Assembly: GCF_001294625.1 (NCBI RefSeq) | Contig: NZ_CP012677.1 | Span: forward strand, 3,782,001 to 3,846,000 | Reading direction: 5' to 3' | DNA length: 64,000 nt | From: Arthrobacter alpinus | Lineage (GTDB): Bacteria; Actinomycetota; Actinomycetes; Actinomycetales; Micrococcaceae | Part shown: piece after piece, positions 1 to 9,352 of the stretch | Position numbering within the stretch: position 1 is the first letter of the stretch | Layout: every line of letters starts with the position of its first letter | The notes under the pieces: model-generated | Databases searched by the model: none | Told to the model about the DNA's origin: nothing | Seen by the model: the letters and a program-made list of their open reading frames with translations, nothing else | Made by a program: the position numbers and the translations under genes

Positions 1-218
1 CGGTCCCGGCGCAGGTGTCCGTGGTCAGTTGGGATGACTCGATCATGTGCCAGTTCAGTTCCCCTCCGGTGGCGGCCATGGCACGCAATGTGACCGAACT
101 TGGGCGTCAGTCGGCGTTGTTGCTCTTGAATATCATCGATGGACACGCCGCGACTAACCGGGCGATGCCCGCAGGTGTTCTACAGCACCGTTCAAGCCTG
201 GGTGCCGCGCGTCCCTAG
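1..218 (+). CDS. LacI-family regulator, C-terminal end (partial)
   Basis: The open frame enters from the left edge (codon phase begins at base 3) and stops at 216-218. The visible 70 or so residues match the end of the periplasmic-binding-like effector domain of LacI/GalR repressors: a VSVVSWDDS stretch, then a helix around ARNVTELGRQSALLLLNIIDG and a final Arg-rich tail. The DNA-binding part lies outside the window. It sits directly upstream of, and codirectional with, a sugar ABC importer, so it is probably the local repressor of that importer; this role is inferred from position only. Confidence 0.75.
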   Translation, partial: VPAQVSVVSWDDSIMCQFSSPPVAAMARNVTELGRQSALLLLNIIDGHAATNRAMPAGVLQHRSSLGAARP

Positions 219-537
219 CGCTGACGCTCTCGACCGAACCCGTCCCCACAAGGGAGATTAACCGGTTCAGTTTCTTGGCTCACATGACGCAACATGTCAG
301 CAGCACCGTAATTTCAGCACTTTTCGCCCTGGATTCCCTACAACTCGGCTACTGGCGGCGATCGCTTCTCTGATCTGCTTGTTTGAACATCATAAGATTC
401 AAAAGATTTGTTTACTTTTGATTGACGGTCGGCATAAGTTCGTCTAGGTTTGGTCTCAAGTCCTGCAACGGGTTTTCCCCACGCCGTGACCAACAAGTTT
501 TCTCCGGATTCTCTCCATAGACAAGGAAGTCAAAGAA
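219..537 (+). promoter_or_regulatory. Upstream region of the sugar importer: candidate operator and promoter
   Basis: No gene is visible here. A TTTGAA/TTCAAA inverted repeat (382-387 and 398-403, 10-bp spacer) has the size of a LacI-type operator. A possible sigma-70 promoter follows: TTGACG at 422-427, a 17-bp spacer and TAGGTT at 445-450. The leader then runs about 80 bases to the GTG start at 538, with AAGGAAG (523-529) as ribosome site. Functional assignment is inference. Confidence 0.45.
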
Positions 538-1842
538 GTGAAAATTCGTACTTTTGCCGCAGCAGCGGCGATCGCGGCACTTGCGATCACAGCGACGGGC
601 TGCAGTGGCGGCACGAACAGCGGCTCCTCCGATTCTGGTGGAAAGACGCTCACCTACTGGGCCAGCAATCAAGGCACCAGCTTGGACAATGACAAGGAAG
701 TCCTCACCCCGCAGCTGAAGAAGTTTGAGGATGAGACCGGCATCAAGGTCAATTTGGAGGTCATCGGCTGGAACGATCTTCAGACACGCATCCAGACGGC
801 CGTCACGTCGGGTCAGGCGCCTGATGTTTTGAACATCGGCAACACCTGGGCAGCTTCCCTGCAGTCCACCGGGGCCTTCATGCCCTTTGACTCAGCCGCC
901 TTTGACGCCATTGGGGGCAAGGACAAGTTCGTCAAGACAGCCATGGACACCGGCGGTGTTCCCGGCCAGGATCCCACCTCAGTTCCGCTGTACGGACTGG
1001 CCTACGGTCTGTACTACAACAAGGCCATGTTCAGCGAAGCCGGCCTGACGCCGCCCACCACGTGGGAGGAAATGGTGGCCGATGCCAAGAAGCTGACCAC
1101 CGGGGACAAATACGGTTTCTCACTCGCCGCCGGCAGCTACACGGAAAATTCACACTTTGCCTTTATCAACGCAGCCCAGAACGGCGCAGAGTTCTTTGGC
1201 GCGGATGGAAAACCCACCTTCACCTCCGCCGGAATCGTCGACGGCATCTCCCGCTATCTTGATTTGATGCAGACCGACAAGGTCGTCAACCCGGCCAACG
1301 CACAGTATGACAACGGCACCCAGGCCATCAACGACTTTGCCAATGGCAAGGTTGGCATGGTCCTGAGCCAGAACAACGCCGACAGCTCCATCGCCTCCCA
1401 GGGCATGAAGAACGACGCCTACGGCGTGGTCGCCTTCCCGGCGCCCACGGGTGGCAAGGATGTGGCCACCATGGTGGCTGGCATCAACATGTCCATCTTC
1501 AAGAACACCAAGAACAAAGACGCGGCCCTGCAGTTTGTGAAGTTCATGACCAGCGAGGCCACGCAGGGAGTCCTGGACAAGTCCTTTGCCGCGCTCCCGG
1601 TGCTCAATGGGGTCAAACCGAGCTTCACCGACAATGCCGAGGAAGCCAAGACCTTTGCGGACATCTACGCCAACAAGTCCAAGCCGTTGCCGCTTGTAGC
1701 TGCCGAGGACCAGTTTGAAAGCACAGTGGGCAAGGCCATGAACCAGATGTTCGCCAAGGTGGCCTCCGGTGGCACCGTCTCCAAGTCAGACATCAAGGCC
1801 GCGCTGACCACCGCCCAGCAGGCAGTCGAAGCAGCCGGATAG
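538..1842 (+). CDS. Sugar ABC transporter substrate-binding lipoprotein (CUT1 type)
   Basis: Predicted to capture a sugar or oligosaccharide outside the membrane and deliver it to the two permeases encoded next. The 434-residue product has a charged start (MKIR), an Ala-rich hydrophobic stretch and a lipobox ending in TATGC, so Cys22 should be lipidated. The mature part reads as a family 1 extracellular binding protein: TLTYWASNQGT, then KKFEDETGIKVNLEVIGW, and an APDVLNIGNTW segment. The start is GTG at 538, with AAGGAAG ten bases upstream. Typical for this class, no ATPase gene is present; a shared MsiK-like ATPase elsewhere is likely. The substrate cannot be told from sequence. Confidence 0.9.
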   Translation: MKIRTFAAAAAIAALAITATGCSGGTNSGSSDSGGKTLTYWASNQGTSLDNDKEVLTPQLKKFEDETGIKVNLEVIGWNDLQTRIQTAVTSGQAPDVLNIGNTWAASLQSTGAFMPFDSAAFDAIGGKDKFVKTAMDTGGVPGQDPTSVPLYGLAYGLYYNKAMFSEAGLTPPTTWEEMVADAKKLTTGDKYGFSLAAGSYTENSHFAFINAAQNGAEFFGADGKPTFTSAGIVDGISRYLDLMQTDKVVNPANAQYDNGTQAINDFANGKVGMVLSQNNADSSIASQGMKNDAYGVVAFPAPTGGKDVATMVAGINMSIFKNTKNKDAALQFVKFMTSEATQGVLDKSFAALPVLNGVKPSFTDNAEEAKTFADIYANKSKPLPLVAAEDQFESTVGKAMNQMFAKVASGGTVSKSDIKAALTTAQQAVEAAG

Positions 1843-1843
1843 T

Positions 1844-1899
1844 CCACACGCCCTCCCATGCTCGGCTCGCAAGCGAGACGAGCATGGGAGGGCGTGTGG
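1844..1899. terminator. Long hairpin between binding protein and permease genes
   Basis: Perfect 21-bp arms (1844-1864 and 1879-1899) enclose a loop that itself can pair (CTCGC/GCGAG). It lies just after the binding-protein stop, inside the operon. There is no long T-run after it, so it more likely acts as an mRNA-stabilising or partial-termination hairpin that keeps binding protein in excess over permeases, as in many ABC operons. Confidence 0.7.
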
Positions 1900-2000
1900 G
1901 CCCAATCGCCTCGGGCGTGTGGGCCCAACTAGACAAGGAAGGGGCGGGCCGCAACGCCCGGTCCGCCACTTCCCACATCGAGTCTTCCAACGAAAGGTGC

Positions 2001-2984
2001 GTGTCCGCAGTGTCTGCTTCCACCGCCGTAAAAAAATCCGGTGCCGCTGCTGGCGCCCCCGGCGGCAAGGCCCGTAAGGCCCGCCGTAAAGGCTGGTGGC
2101 TGCCCTACGCGCTGCTTGCCCCGGCAGTCATCTTTGAGCTCGTCATCCACGTCATTCCCATGGTGACGGGGATCTGGATGAGTTTCCTCAAACTCACCAA
2201 GATGTTCATTGCCAACTGGGGAAACGCGCCATTTATTGGACTCAAGAATTACGCTGTGGCCCTCGATTTCAATTCCGCCGTGGGCATGGGGCTGCTCAAG
2301 TCGTTCGGCATCACCGTGGCCTTCACCATCATCGTGGTGGGACTCTCCTGGGGGTTCGGCATGGCGGCCGCCATTGCACTGCAAAAGGCCTTCCGTGGCA
2401 GGGCGGTATTCCGCACCTTGTTTCTTATCCCTTACGCCCTGCCCATGTACGCGGGCGTCATCGCGTGGAAGTTCATGCTGCAAAAGGATAGTGGCGCACT
2501 GAACCACCTCCTCTTTGACAACCTTGGACTACCGGGGGACAAGCCGTTCTGGCTGATTGGCGACAACGCGTTCGCCGCCGTCGTCGTCGTCGCCATCTGG
2601 CGTCTGTGGCCCTTCGCCTTCTTGATGCTGATGGCTGGCCTGCAATCCATTCCCACTGACGTCTACGAGGCCTCAGCAGTGGATGGGGCCAAGCCGCTTC
2701 GCCAGTGGTGGGCCATCACGTTGCCCATGCTGCGCCCCATCAACATGGTCCTGGTCCTTGTCATGTTCCTGTGGACCTTCAACGACTTCAACACCCCCTT
2801 CGTCCTCTTTGGCGGCTCACAGCCCCCGGCAGGCGACCTGATCTCCTTCCACATTTACAATGCGTCATTCTTGACCTGGAACTTTGGCTCAGGTGCTGCC
2901 ATGTCGGTGCTGCTCCTGTTGTTCCTGCTGGTGGTCAGCGGAATCTACCTTCTCTTCATGAACCGGAGGAAAGACAATGCATGA
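2001..2984 (+). CDS. Sugar ABC transporter permease 1 (MalF-like)
   Basis: Inner-membrane permease of the importer, 327 residues from the chosen start. A basic N-terminus (KARKARRKGWW) is followed by about six membrane segments. The cytoplasmic coupling loop for the ATPase is visible as EASAVDGAKPLRQWWAITLP, the EAA motif of this family. The frame is open further upstream through the intergenic hairpin, but GTG at 2001 (or GTG at 2010) after GAAAGG fits better. The 3' end overlaps the next permease start by 8 bases, indicating translational coupling. The partner binding protein is just upstream. Confidence 0.85.
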   Translation: MSAVSASTAVKKSGAAAGAPGGKARKARRKGWWLPYALLAPAVIFELVIHVIPMVTGIWMSFLKLTKMFIANWGNAPFIGLKNYAVALDFNSAVGMGLLKSFGITVAFTIIVVGLSWGFGMAAAIALQKAFRGRAVFRTLFLIPYALPMYAGVIAWKFMLQKDSGALNHLLFDNLGLPGDKPFWLIGDNAFAAVVVVAIWRLWPFAFLMLMAGLQSIPTDVYEASAVDGAKPLRQWWAITLPMLRPINMVLVLVMFLWTFNDFNTPFVLFGGSQPPAGDLISFHIYNASFLTWNFGSGAAMSVLLLLFLLVVSGIYLLFMNRRKDNA

Positions 2985-3816
2985 AACGACCGGCGCCAAA
3001 GTTTTTAGAATCGTCACCATCACGCTGCTGAGCATCTTCACCATCATCCCCATCTACGTCATGGTGATCTCTGGTATGAAGCCCCTGCAAGATGTTCAAA
3101 ACGAATTTTCGTGGTGGCCCAGCACGTTGACACTGCAACCGTACGTGGACATGTGGCAGACCGTGCCGCTGGCCAGCTACTTCATGAATTCCGTCATCGT
3201 CTCTACCGTGGCCACTGTCCTCTCGCTGATCATTGCGATTTTCGCCTCCTACGCCATCTCGCGGTACAAGTTCCGCGGCCGCTCAGTTTTTTCCGGCACC
3301 GTGCTGTCCACCCAGATGCTGCCGGGCGTCTTGTTCCTGCTGCCCCTGTTCCTGATCTTCGTCAACATCAACACAAACTTTGGGATTCAGCTGGTGGGCA
3401 CCCGCACCGGCCTGATCATCACCTACCTGACGTTCTCGCTGCCATTCTCCATCTGGATGCTGGCCGGCTACTTCGACGGCATCCCGCGCGAACTCGACGA
3501 GGCCGCCAAGGTTGATGGTTGCGGCCCCATGCGGGCACTGATCCGGGTGATCTTGCCCGCTGCCCGGCCAGGACTGGTGGCCGTCGCCATCTACAGCTTC
3601 ATGACCAGTTGGGGTGAAGTCTTGTTCGCATCCGTCATGACCACCGACGCCAACCGCACCCTCGCCGTGGGATTGCAGCTGTACTCGACGCAGACCAACG
3701 TGTACTGGAACCAGATTATGGCCGCCTCCGTGGTGGTCAGTATCCCCATCGTCATAGGGTTCTTGCTCCTGCAAAAGAACTTCGTGGCGGGGCTGACCGC
3801 CGGTGCCGTGAAATAA
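2977..3816 (+). CDS. Sugar ABC transporter permease 2 (MalG-like)
   Basis: Second membrane subunit of the CUT1 importer, 279 residues with about six transmembrane helices. The EAA coupling loop reads ELDEAAKVDGCGPMRALIRV. The start ATG at 2977 follows a strong GGAGGA (2965-2970) located inside the previous gene, and the two genes overlap by 8 bases. It is the last gene of the operon; after its stop come only about 40 bases before the end of a convergent protease gene and then the transposon boundary at 3881. Confidence 0.88.
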   Translation: MHETTGAKVFRIVTITLLSIFTIIPIYVMVISGMKPLQDVQNEFSWWPSTLTLQPYVDMWQTVPLASYFMNSVIVSTVATVLSLIIAIFASYAISRYKFRGRSVFSGTVLSTQMLPGVLFLLPLFLIFVNINTNFGIQLVGTRTGLIITYLTFSLPFSIWMLAGYFDGIPRELDEAAKVDGCGPMRALIRVILPAARPGLVAVAIYSFMTSWGEVLFASVMTTDANRTLAVGLQLYSTQTNVYWNQIMAASVVVSIPIVIGFLLLQKNFVAGLTAGAVK

Positions 3817-3858
3817 CGGTGCCATAGCTCACCGGTCACGGCATAGCGTGGGCCCAGA

Positions 3859-3875
3859 TTAGGGCTGGGCGCCCA
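3859..3875 (-). pseudogene. 3' end of HtrA-like protease gene, separated by the transposon
   Basis: Read on the minus strand, the bases after target copy AGATC give the last codons LGAQP and a TAA stop at 3861-3859. They join in frame to the protease fragment at 38064-38816 when the island 3881-38063 plus one AGATC is removed, giving ...ATATPILGAQP and stop. This shows that both pieces were one gene before insertion. Confidence 0.85.
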
Positions 3876-3880
3876 AGATC
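3876..3880. repeat. Target-site duplication AGATC, left copy
   Basis: Five bases directly outside the left inverted repeat, identical to 38064-38068 outside the right one. Five-bp duplications are the Tn3-family signature. Confidence 0.9.
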
Positions 3881-3918
3881 GGGGTCTTGGTAGTAATGGG
3901 GACGGATTGATCGCTAAG
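3881..3918 (+). repeat. A-type Tn3 terminal inverted repeat, left end of island
   Basis: Thirty-eight bases starting GGGGTCTTGGTAGTAATGGG and ending TCGCTAAG. It matches the repeats at 23613, 27273 and (reverse) 38026 with a few differences. Element interior lies to the right, with tnpA starting 30 bases after it. Confidence 0.9.
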
Positions 3919-3948
3919 CCCTGCGAGGGCGCGAGGTAGCGTGGTGAT

Positions 3949-6900
3949 ATGTCGACTGATCAATATTTGACTGATGAGCAAGCGGTGGTGTTCGGGCGGT
4001 TCGTAGGCGACCCATCTCAGGCGGAGCTGGAGCAGTTCTTCTATCTCGACGCGGCTGACATGGAAGGGATTGCTGAGCGCCGCGGTGAGCATAATCGGCT
4101 CGGTTTTGCGCTTCAGGTTGGGACAGTACGGTTCTTGGGCGCTTTCCTGTCGGATCCGCTGGATGTTCCGTGGTCCGTGGTGGAATATTTGGCGGCACAG
4201 CTGGGAATCAATGATCCGTCGGTGATCAAGCGGTACCCCGAGCGCGTTGCGACTCCGAACACTCATGCGCGGGAGATCCGCCGCCTCTATGGCTACGGGG
4301 ACTTTACCGGAGCTGTGGTCGAGGATCTGAGCGAGTTCGTTTACTCGCGTGCCTGGACGCATGGTGAGGGGCCGAAGGCGTTGTTCGCCCATGCGGTGGC
4401 CTGGTTGCGTCGGAAACGGGTACTCCTTCCTGGCGTGACGAGACTGCTGAAGTCGGTTCAGGCTGCTCGTGAACGTGCAGTATCGGAGCTGTACGAGCGA
4501 CTGGCTGGGCAGCAATGGTCGCGGATCCTGGGTTGCCGGGACGTTTGCTTGGATTGCTGGCCGTTGATGAGGGTGCCCGTGGATCCAGGTTAGAAGTGTT
4601 ACGTGCAGGGCCTGTGAGGTTGTCCGGGCCTGCCTTGAACAGGGCCCTGACGCGGGTCGAGCAAGTCAGTGCCCTGGGGATTGGCGCGGTGGAGACTTCA
4701 GGAATGCCGGCATCCCGGTTACGGGCGCTGACACGGTATGGGGTGGAAGCAAAGGCGCAGTCGCTGCGCCGACTGGCGGAACCGCGCCGCACGGCCACGT
4801 TGGTTGCGACAGTGGAAGCGTTGTCAGTGGCGGCGGTCGATGATGCGTTGGACTTATTCGATGCACTGATGGCGTCGAAGGTATTGGGCCCCTCGAAGAG
4901 GGCGGCGGTAGCGGCACGGTTGGAGACACCGCCGGAACTGGAGAAGGCCTCGGCTGTTCTTGCCCGTGTCGGCCGTGAATTGGTTTCTCTGCTGGAGGAA
5001 GCGGGCGAGCAAGTGGATGTAGCGAGGGTATGGGCCCGGCTGGAGAAGGTCGCCGCAAGGGATCAGATCACGCAGTACGCCGACACGGTCGGTGCTCTGA
5101 TCCCGGACGCCTCGGGACTGGAGGGCGCGATGCGTGTGCAGGTGGTCCGCCGATACCGGACGGTTGCCCCGTTTCTGGGGTTGTTGGCTACCGTGTTGCC
5201 GCTGCGGGCAACGGTTATAGGACAGCCTGTGCTTGATGCTCTGTCTGGATTGGAAGCCCTGCGTGGTCGCCGTCAGCTTCACAAGGACGACGTTACCGAG
5301 GCCTTGGTGCCGGCTGCCTGGCGCGCGGCGGTGTTCGGTCGCGAGGGGGTAGAAGTTGACCGCGAAGCATGGGTTCTGTGCGTGTTGGAGCAGCTACGCG
5401 TTTGCCTGCGCCGTCGGGACGTGTTCGCCACACCATCGACCCGGTGGGGCGACCCACGCGCCCAGCTGCTCGACGGTGAGCAGTGGGAACAGGTACGCGA
5501 TCGGGCGCTGACCAGCTTGGGTCTGGAAGGGCCAGCTGCTGAACACCTGAACGATCGTGTTGAGGTACTGGATTCGGCATGGAGGCGCTTGACGGCAAGC
5601 CTGGAGGAAGCGGGCCCGAACGGTTCAGTACGGGTGGAACCCTCAAGTACGGACGGGCGCACACGTTTGAAGGTTGACCGTCTGGATGCCTTGGAGATCC
5701 CGGACTCACTGCGGGAACTCCGTGGCCAGGTCGCCTCGATGCTGCCACGGGTGGATCTTCCCGAGCTGCTGCTGGAGGTTCATTCCTGGACCGGGTTCCT
5801 CGACGCCTACACCCACATCGGGCAGTCCAAGGCCCGCATGGATGATCTGCCGCGTTCGGTTGCGGCGTTGCTGGTCGCAGAGGCCTGCAACGTTGGCTTG
5901 ACACCCGTGGTTGCCGAGGGGCACCCGTCTCTGACGCGCGCCCGGCTCGGACACGTAGACGCCAACTACCTGCGCAGCGAGACCCACGCGGCCGCGAATG
6001 CGGTCCTGATCAAGGCCCAAGGCGAGATCCCTGTCGCCCAGGCGTGGGGCGGTGGCCTGTTGGCCTCCATCGATGGTCTGCGGTTCGTGGTCCCGGTACG
6101 CACGATCAACGCTGCCCCGAACCCGAAGTATTTCGGCCAAGGACGCGGGCTAACGTGGTTCAACGCGGTCAACGATCAGGTGGCCGGCATCGGAGCCACT
6201 GTCGTGCCCGGCACCGTGCGTGATTCGCTCTACGTGCTGGACACGATACTGAACCTCGACGGCGGTCTCCGACCGGAAACGATCACCTCGGACACGGCTT
6301 CCTACTCCGATATGGTTTTCGGGATCTTCGCCCTTCTGGGCTACCGGTTCTCGCCACGGATCGCCAATCTCTCCGACCAGCGTCTCTGGCGCGCAACCCC
6401 GCGTGGCACCGAGGACGCTGATTACGGGTCACTGAACGATGTCGCCCGGAACCGGGTCAACTTAGCCAGGATCCTCGCACACTGGGATGACATGACCCGC
6501 GTCGCTGCGTCTCTGGCGACAGGGACGGTGCGCGCCTACGACTTGTTACGCATGCTCTCGCGTGATGGCAGCCCGTCCCCACTGGGTGCTGCGATCACCG
6601 AATATGGGCGCATGGACAAGACCATCCACCTGCTCGCCCTCATCGACCCACTCGAGGAAACTTACCGGCGAACGACCCATACGCAGCAGACCGTTCAGGA
6701 ATCACGCCACCGCCTGGCACGGGCGATCTTCCACGGGCGGCGCGGGCAGATCTACCAGCGCTACCGTGAAGGCCAGGAAGACCAGCTCGGTGCACTCGGC
6801 CTGGTCCTGAACGCCATCGTGCTCTGGAACACCCGCGATACCGATGCCTCCATCAATACACTGCGCGAGGCCGGCAACCTCGTGGACGACGCCGATATCG

Positions 6901-7016
6901 CCCGGCTATCCCCGCTCGGCGATCAACACATCAACATGCTCGGCCGCTACGCCTTCACCACCACCACACCAAGCGGGCTCCGCCCCCTGCGTATCTCTCC
7001 TGATAGTGCTGACTGA
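3949..7016 (+). pseudogene. tnpA: Tn3-family transposase A1, frameshifted
   Basis: Encodes a DDE transposase of about 1,020 residues that would cut and join Tn3-type ends. Two overlapping frames share the gene: 3949 to about 4515 codes for the N-terminal DUF4158-type region (MSTDQYLTDEQAVVFGRF onward), and 4515-7016 codes for the rest, so one indel lies near 4512-4520. The catalytic part is intact: SIDGLRF and DTASYSD hold the two Asp, and GQEDQLGALGLVLN the Glu. It begins 30 bases inside the left terminal repeat. The downstream frame has its own ATG at 4515, but a product lacking the end-binding domain is unlikely to transpose. A sequencing error at the indel cannot be excluded. Confidence 0.85.
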
Positions 7017-7245
7017 ACCATAGGTAGCGGGGTCTGATACTGGAATGGACCAACGCTGCTCTGAACGTAACCAGTCCCGCAAGGGGGGCCAACCCTCTGC
7101 GGGAAAGTGTTACTGCTTCACTAGGGCTGCGATTTGGCGTCACTCGCGAGCTTTGATTTGGCGATTCGCTGACGGCTTTTGGTGGGAGTTCGATGGAGGG
7201 GCGCCCTCACGACCAGCGGGGCTTGGGGGTGCGAGGTTGTGTTCG

Positions 7246-8676
7246 TTACAGTGCTCTATTCCGTGGGAGGGCAATGGCCCCCACGAGTGCGGCGACGAAG
7301 AGCCCGCTGGCGACGATGAACGCCGCCTGGTAGCCCCCGATCAGGTCTGTAGGATCCATCTTAGAACCGTGGATCGCCGTGGTGTAGATCGTGTTGAGCA
7401 GAGCGACACCTAGTGCGCCGCCAAGTTGTTGGGCTGTGTTGAGGATGGCGCTGGCGATTCCCGTGTCCTCGGCCGCGATCCCGTTGAGGGCCGCGGTGTT
7501 CATCGGCACGAACACGAGGCCGAGACCGACGCCCATGAGAACCTCTGGAACGAGGGTGCCGCCTCCCCAGCCAAGAGATCCGTCGATGGTTGTTAGTAAC
7601 AGAAGGCCAGCGGTCGAGAGCACCATGCCGCTGATGATCAGCGGGCGTGGGCCAGTGCGCGGCAGCAGTCTAGACGCGATTTGTGCGACGATGATGAGGC
7701 TGACCGAGAATGGCAGAATCGATAGTCCGGCTTGGAAAGGCGTATAGCCGAGGTTGAGTTGCAGGTAGTAGGTCAGGAAGAAGAACATGCCGAACATGCC
7801 TGCACCGATCAGGAAAGCGATCAGGAACGCGATGCCTCTGGTGCGGTCCCCCATAATACGCAGGGGGAGCATTGGCGCTGCGCTTTTGGTCTGCCACCAG
7901 AGGAAGAGCGCCAGGAGCGTGACGGAACCGATAAGCAGTATCATCGTGCTCGGAGCCGTCCAGCCGCCGTTTGAATCCGCGGCCAGCGTGAATCCGGCGA
8001 CGAGTCCGACCGAACCTGCCGTGGCGAGCACGGCACCGAGGGCATCGAACCGGCGGTTCTTAGCGTGCACACGACTTTCTTGAATAGCGGGCAGAGCGGC
8101 TATCGCCGTGAAAGCCGCGATGGGCACATTGACGTACAGGCACCAGCGCCAATCGAAGTATTCCGTGAGAAACCCGCCCAGGAGCAGGCCGATCGCTCCT
8201 CCGGTTCCTTGAACAGAGGCATACACGCCGAAAGCTTTTGCCCGTTCGCGCCCGTCAGTAAAGGTAACGGCGAGCAGTGCAAGTCCTGCCGGGGCGAGAA
8301 AGGCAGCGAACACGCCCTGGAGCGCACGCGATGTGAAGAGAACCTCGCCACTCCACACGGCCCCGCCCAGGGCTGAGGCAAGTGCGAAACCGATGAGTCC
8401 AATGATCATGACGCGCTTGCGCCCGAAGGTATCGGCGATGCGGCCACCGAGCAGCAGCAGTCCGCCGAAGGTAAGGGCATAGGCCGTGAGGGCCCAGTGA
8501 CGATTCGCGTCGGTGATGCCAAGAGCGTTTTGTGCCTGAGGTAAGGCAATGTTCATGATCGAGGCGTCGAGAACGACCATGAGGGTAGCGAGTGAGATCA
8601 CCCCCAGGGCGATCCAACGTCGCGGATCGGGCCGGTCGATGCGGGTGGTTATCGCTGTGAGGGGCGTCGGGTTCAC
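7246..8676 (-). CDS. MFS drug efflux transporter, DHA2 type
   Basis: Probable proton-driven export pump, 476 residues, with about 14 membrane segments as in the EmrB/QacA group. Visible family motifs are LDASIMNIALP near residue 37 and the motif A loop GGRIADTFGRKR after the second helix. The GTG start at 8676 has AAGGAAA upstream. It is the last gene of a minus-strand run: flavoprotein, methyltransferase, transporter, with 46 bases separating it from the methyltransferase. A chemically modified and exported compound would make sense of this order, but the substrate is unknown. Confidence 0.85.
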   Translation of the reverse strand: MNPTPLTAITTRIDRPDPRRWIALGVISLATLMVVLDASIMNIALPQAQNALGITDANRHWALTAYALTFGGLLLLGGRIADTFGRKRVMIIGLIGFALASALGGAVWSGEVLFTSRALQGVFAAFLAPAGLALLAVTFTDGRERAKAFGVYASVQGTGGAIGLLLGGFLTEYFDWRWCLYVNVPIAAFTAIAALPAIQESRVHAKNRRFDALGAVLATAGSVGLVAGFTLAADSNGGWTAPSTMILLIGSVTLLALFLWWQTKSAAPMLPLRIMGDRTRGIAFLIAFLIGAGMFGMFFFLTYYLQLNLGYTPFQAGLSILPFSVSLIIVAQIASRLLPRTGPRPLIISGMVLSTAGLLLLTTIDGSLGWGGGTLVPEVLMGVGLGLVFVPMNTAALNGIAAEDTGIASAILNTAQQLGGALGVALLNTIYTTAIHGSKMDPTDLIGGYQAAFIVASGLFVAALVGAIALPRNRAL

Positions 8677-8722
8677 TGTTTTCCTTGGATTGGTAGGACG
8701 GGGTGGTGCTCTGGCTGCGCGG

Positions 8723-9352
8723 TCACGTTATGCGCCGAACAGCAATAATGTTCTCGAGCACGGTTGCGGTTTCGCCGTCAGGTCCCGCTGCGAGGCGGGA
8801 AGAAACTGCTGTTTCAATAGAGGTCCAGCTCTGGTCTAGTTCCAGGGTCGCCAGCGTCTCCTGCGGAGTGGGGAAAACTTGGCCATGCTGGTTCCAAGAC
8901 CAAGGCGCCACGGATGCGTGGTCAACGATCAGCAGTAGGCCCGACGGTGATACGAGGTCCGCCATTCGGTGCAGTACTGCCGCGCGGTCGATTTCTAGCG
9001 GGGTGTGGAAGTAGCTTGCTGTGACGAGATCGAAGGTGCCCGTAGGTGTTTCTAGACCTAAGTCAGTGACGATGGCCGTGACTCGCCCGCTAAGGTTTGC
9101 CTCGTAGGCACGCGCTGTGGTCCTGGCGACGGCGGTCGCTGACACATCGACTGCGGTGACGTGCCATCCCTGTCCCGCCAACCACAGGGCGTCTGCGCCA
9201 TGTCCGCATCCAAGGTCAAGAGCCCTTCCTGGCATGCCCGCTTCCGAAGCGACGACACGTTTGAGTGCGGCATTCGGGTTCGGGGCCCAGCTAGCATCCA
9301 TCCCCGCGTAGTGTGTCTCCCAAAAGTCCTTGGAAGGACTATGGTCACTCAT
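8723..9352 (-). CDS. Class I SAM-dependent methyltransferase
   Basis: A 209-residue soluble methyltransferase. The SAM-binding motif I is clear (ALDLGCGHGADALWLA, about residues 40-55), followed by an acidic strand end VTAVDVS, and the family's later DLVTASYFHTP segment. It resembles the TehB/UbiE-like group; nothing points to a particular substrate. Its ATG overlaps the stop of the upstream flavoprotein gene by four bases (ATGA), so both are translated together, and the MFS pump follows in the same direction. Confidence 0.85.
   Translation of the reverse strand: MSDHSPSKDFWETHYAGMDASWAPNPNAALKRVVASEAGMPGRALDLGCGHGADALWLAGQGWHVTAVDVSATAVARTTARAYEANLSGRVTAIVTDLGLETPTGTFDLVTASYFHTPLEIDRAAVLHRMADLVSPSGLLLIVDHASVAPWSWNQHGQVFPTPQETLATLELDQSWTSIETAVSSRLAAGPDGETATVLENIIAVRRIT

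Noticed and set aside
1884..2000. Longer permease N-terminus starting at 1884
   Set aside because: It would begin inside the intergenic hairpin; GTG at 2001 or 2010 fits better.
7017..7245. GGGGTCTGATACTGGAATGG at 7030 as another Tn3 end
   Set aside because: It lacks the inner CTAAG-type end and any further match to the A or B repeats.
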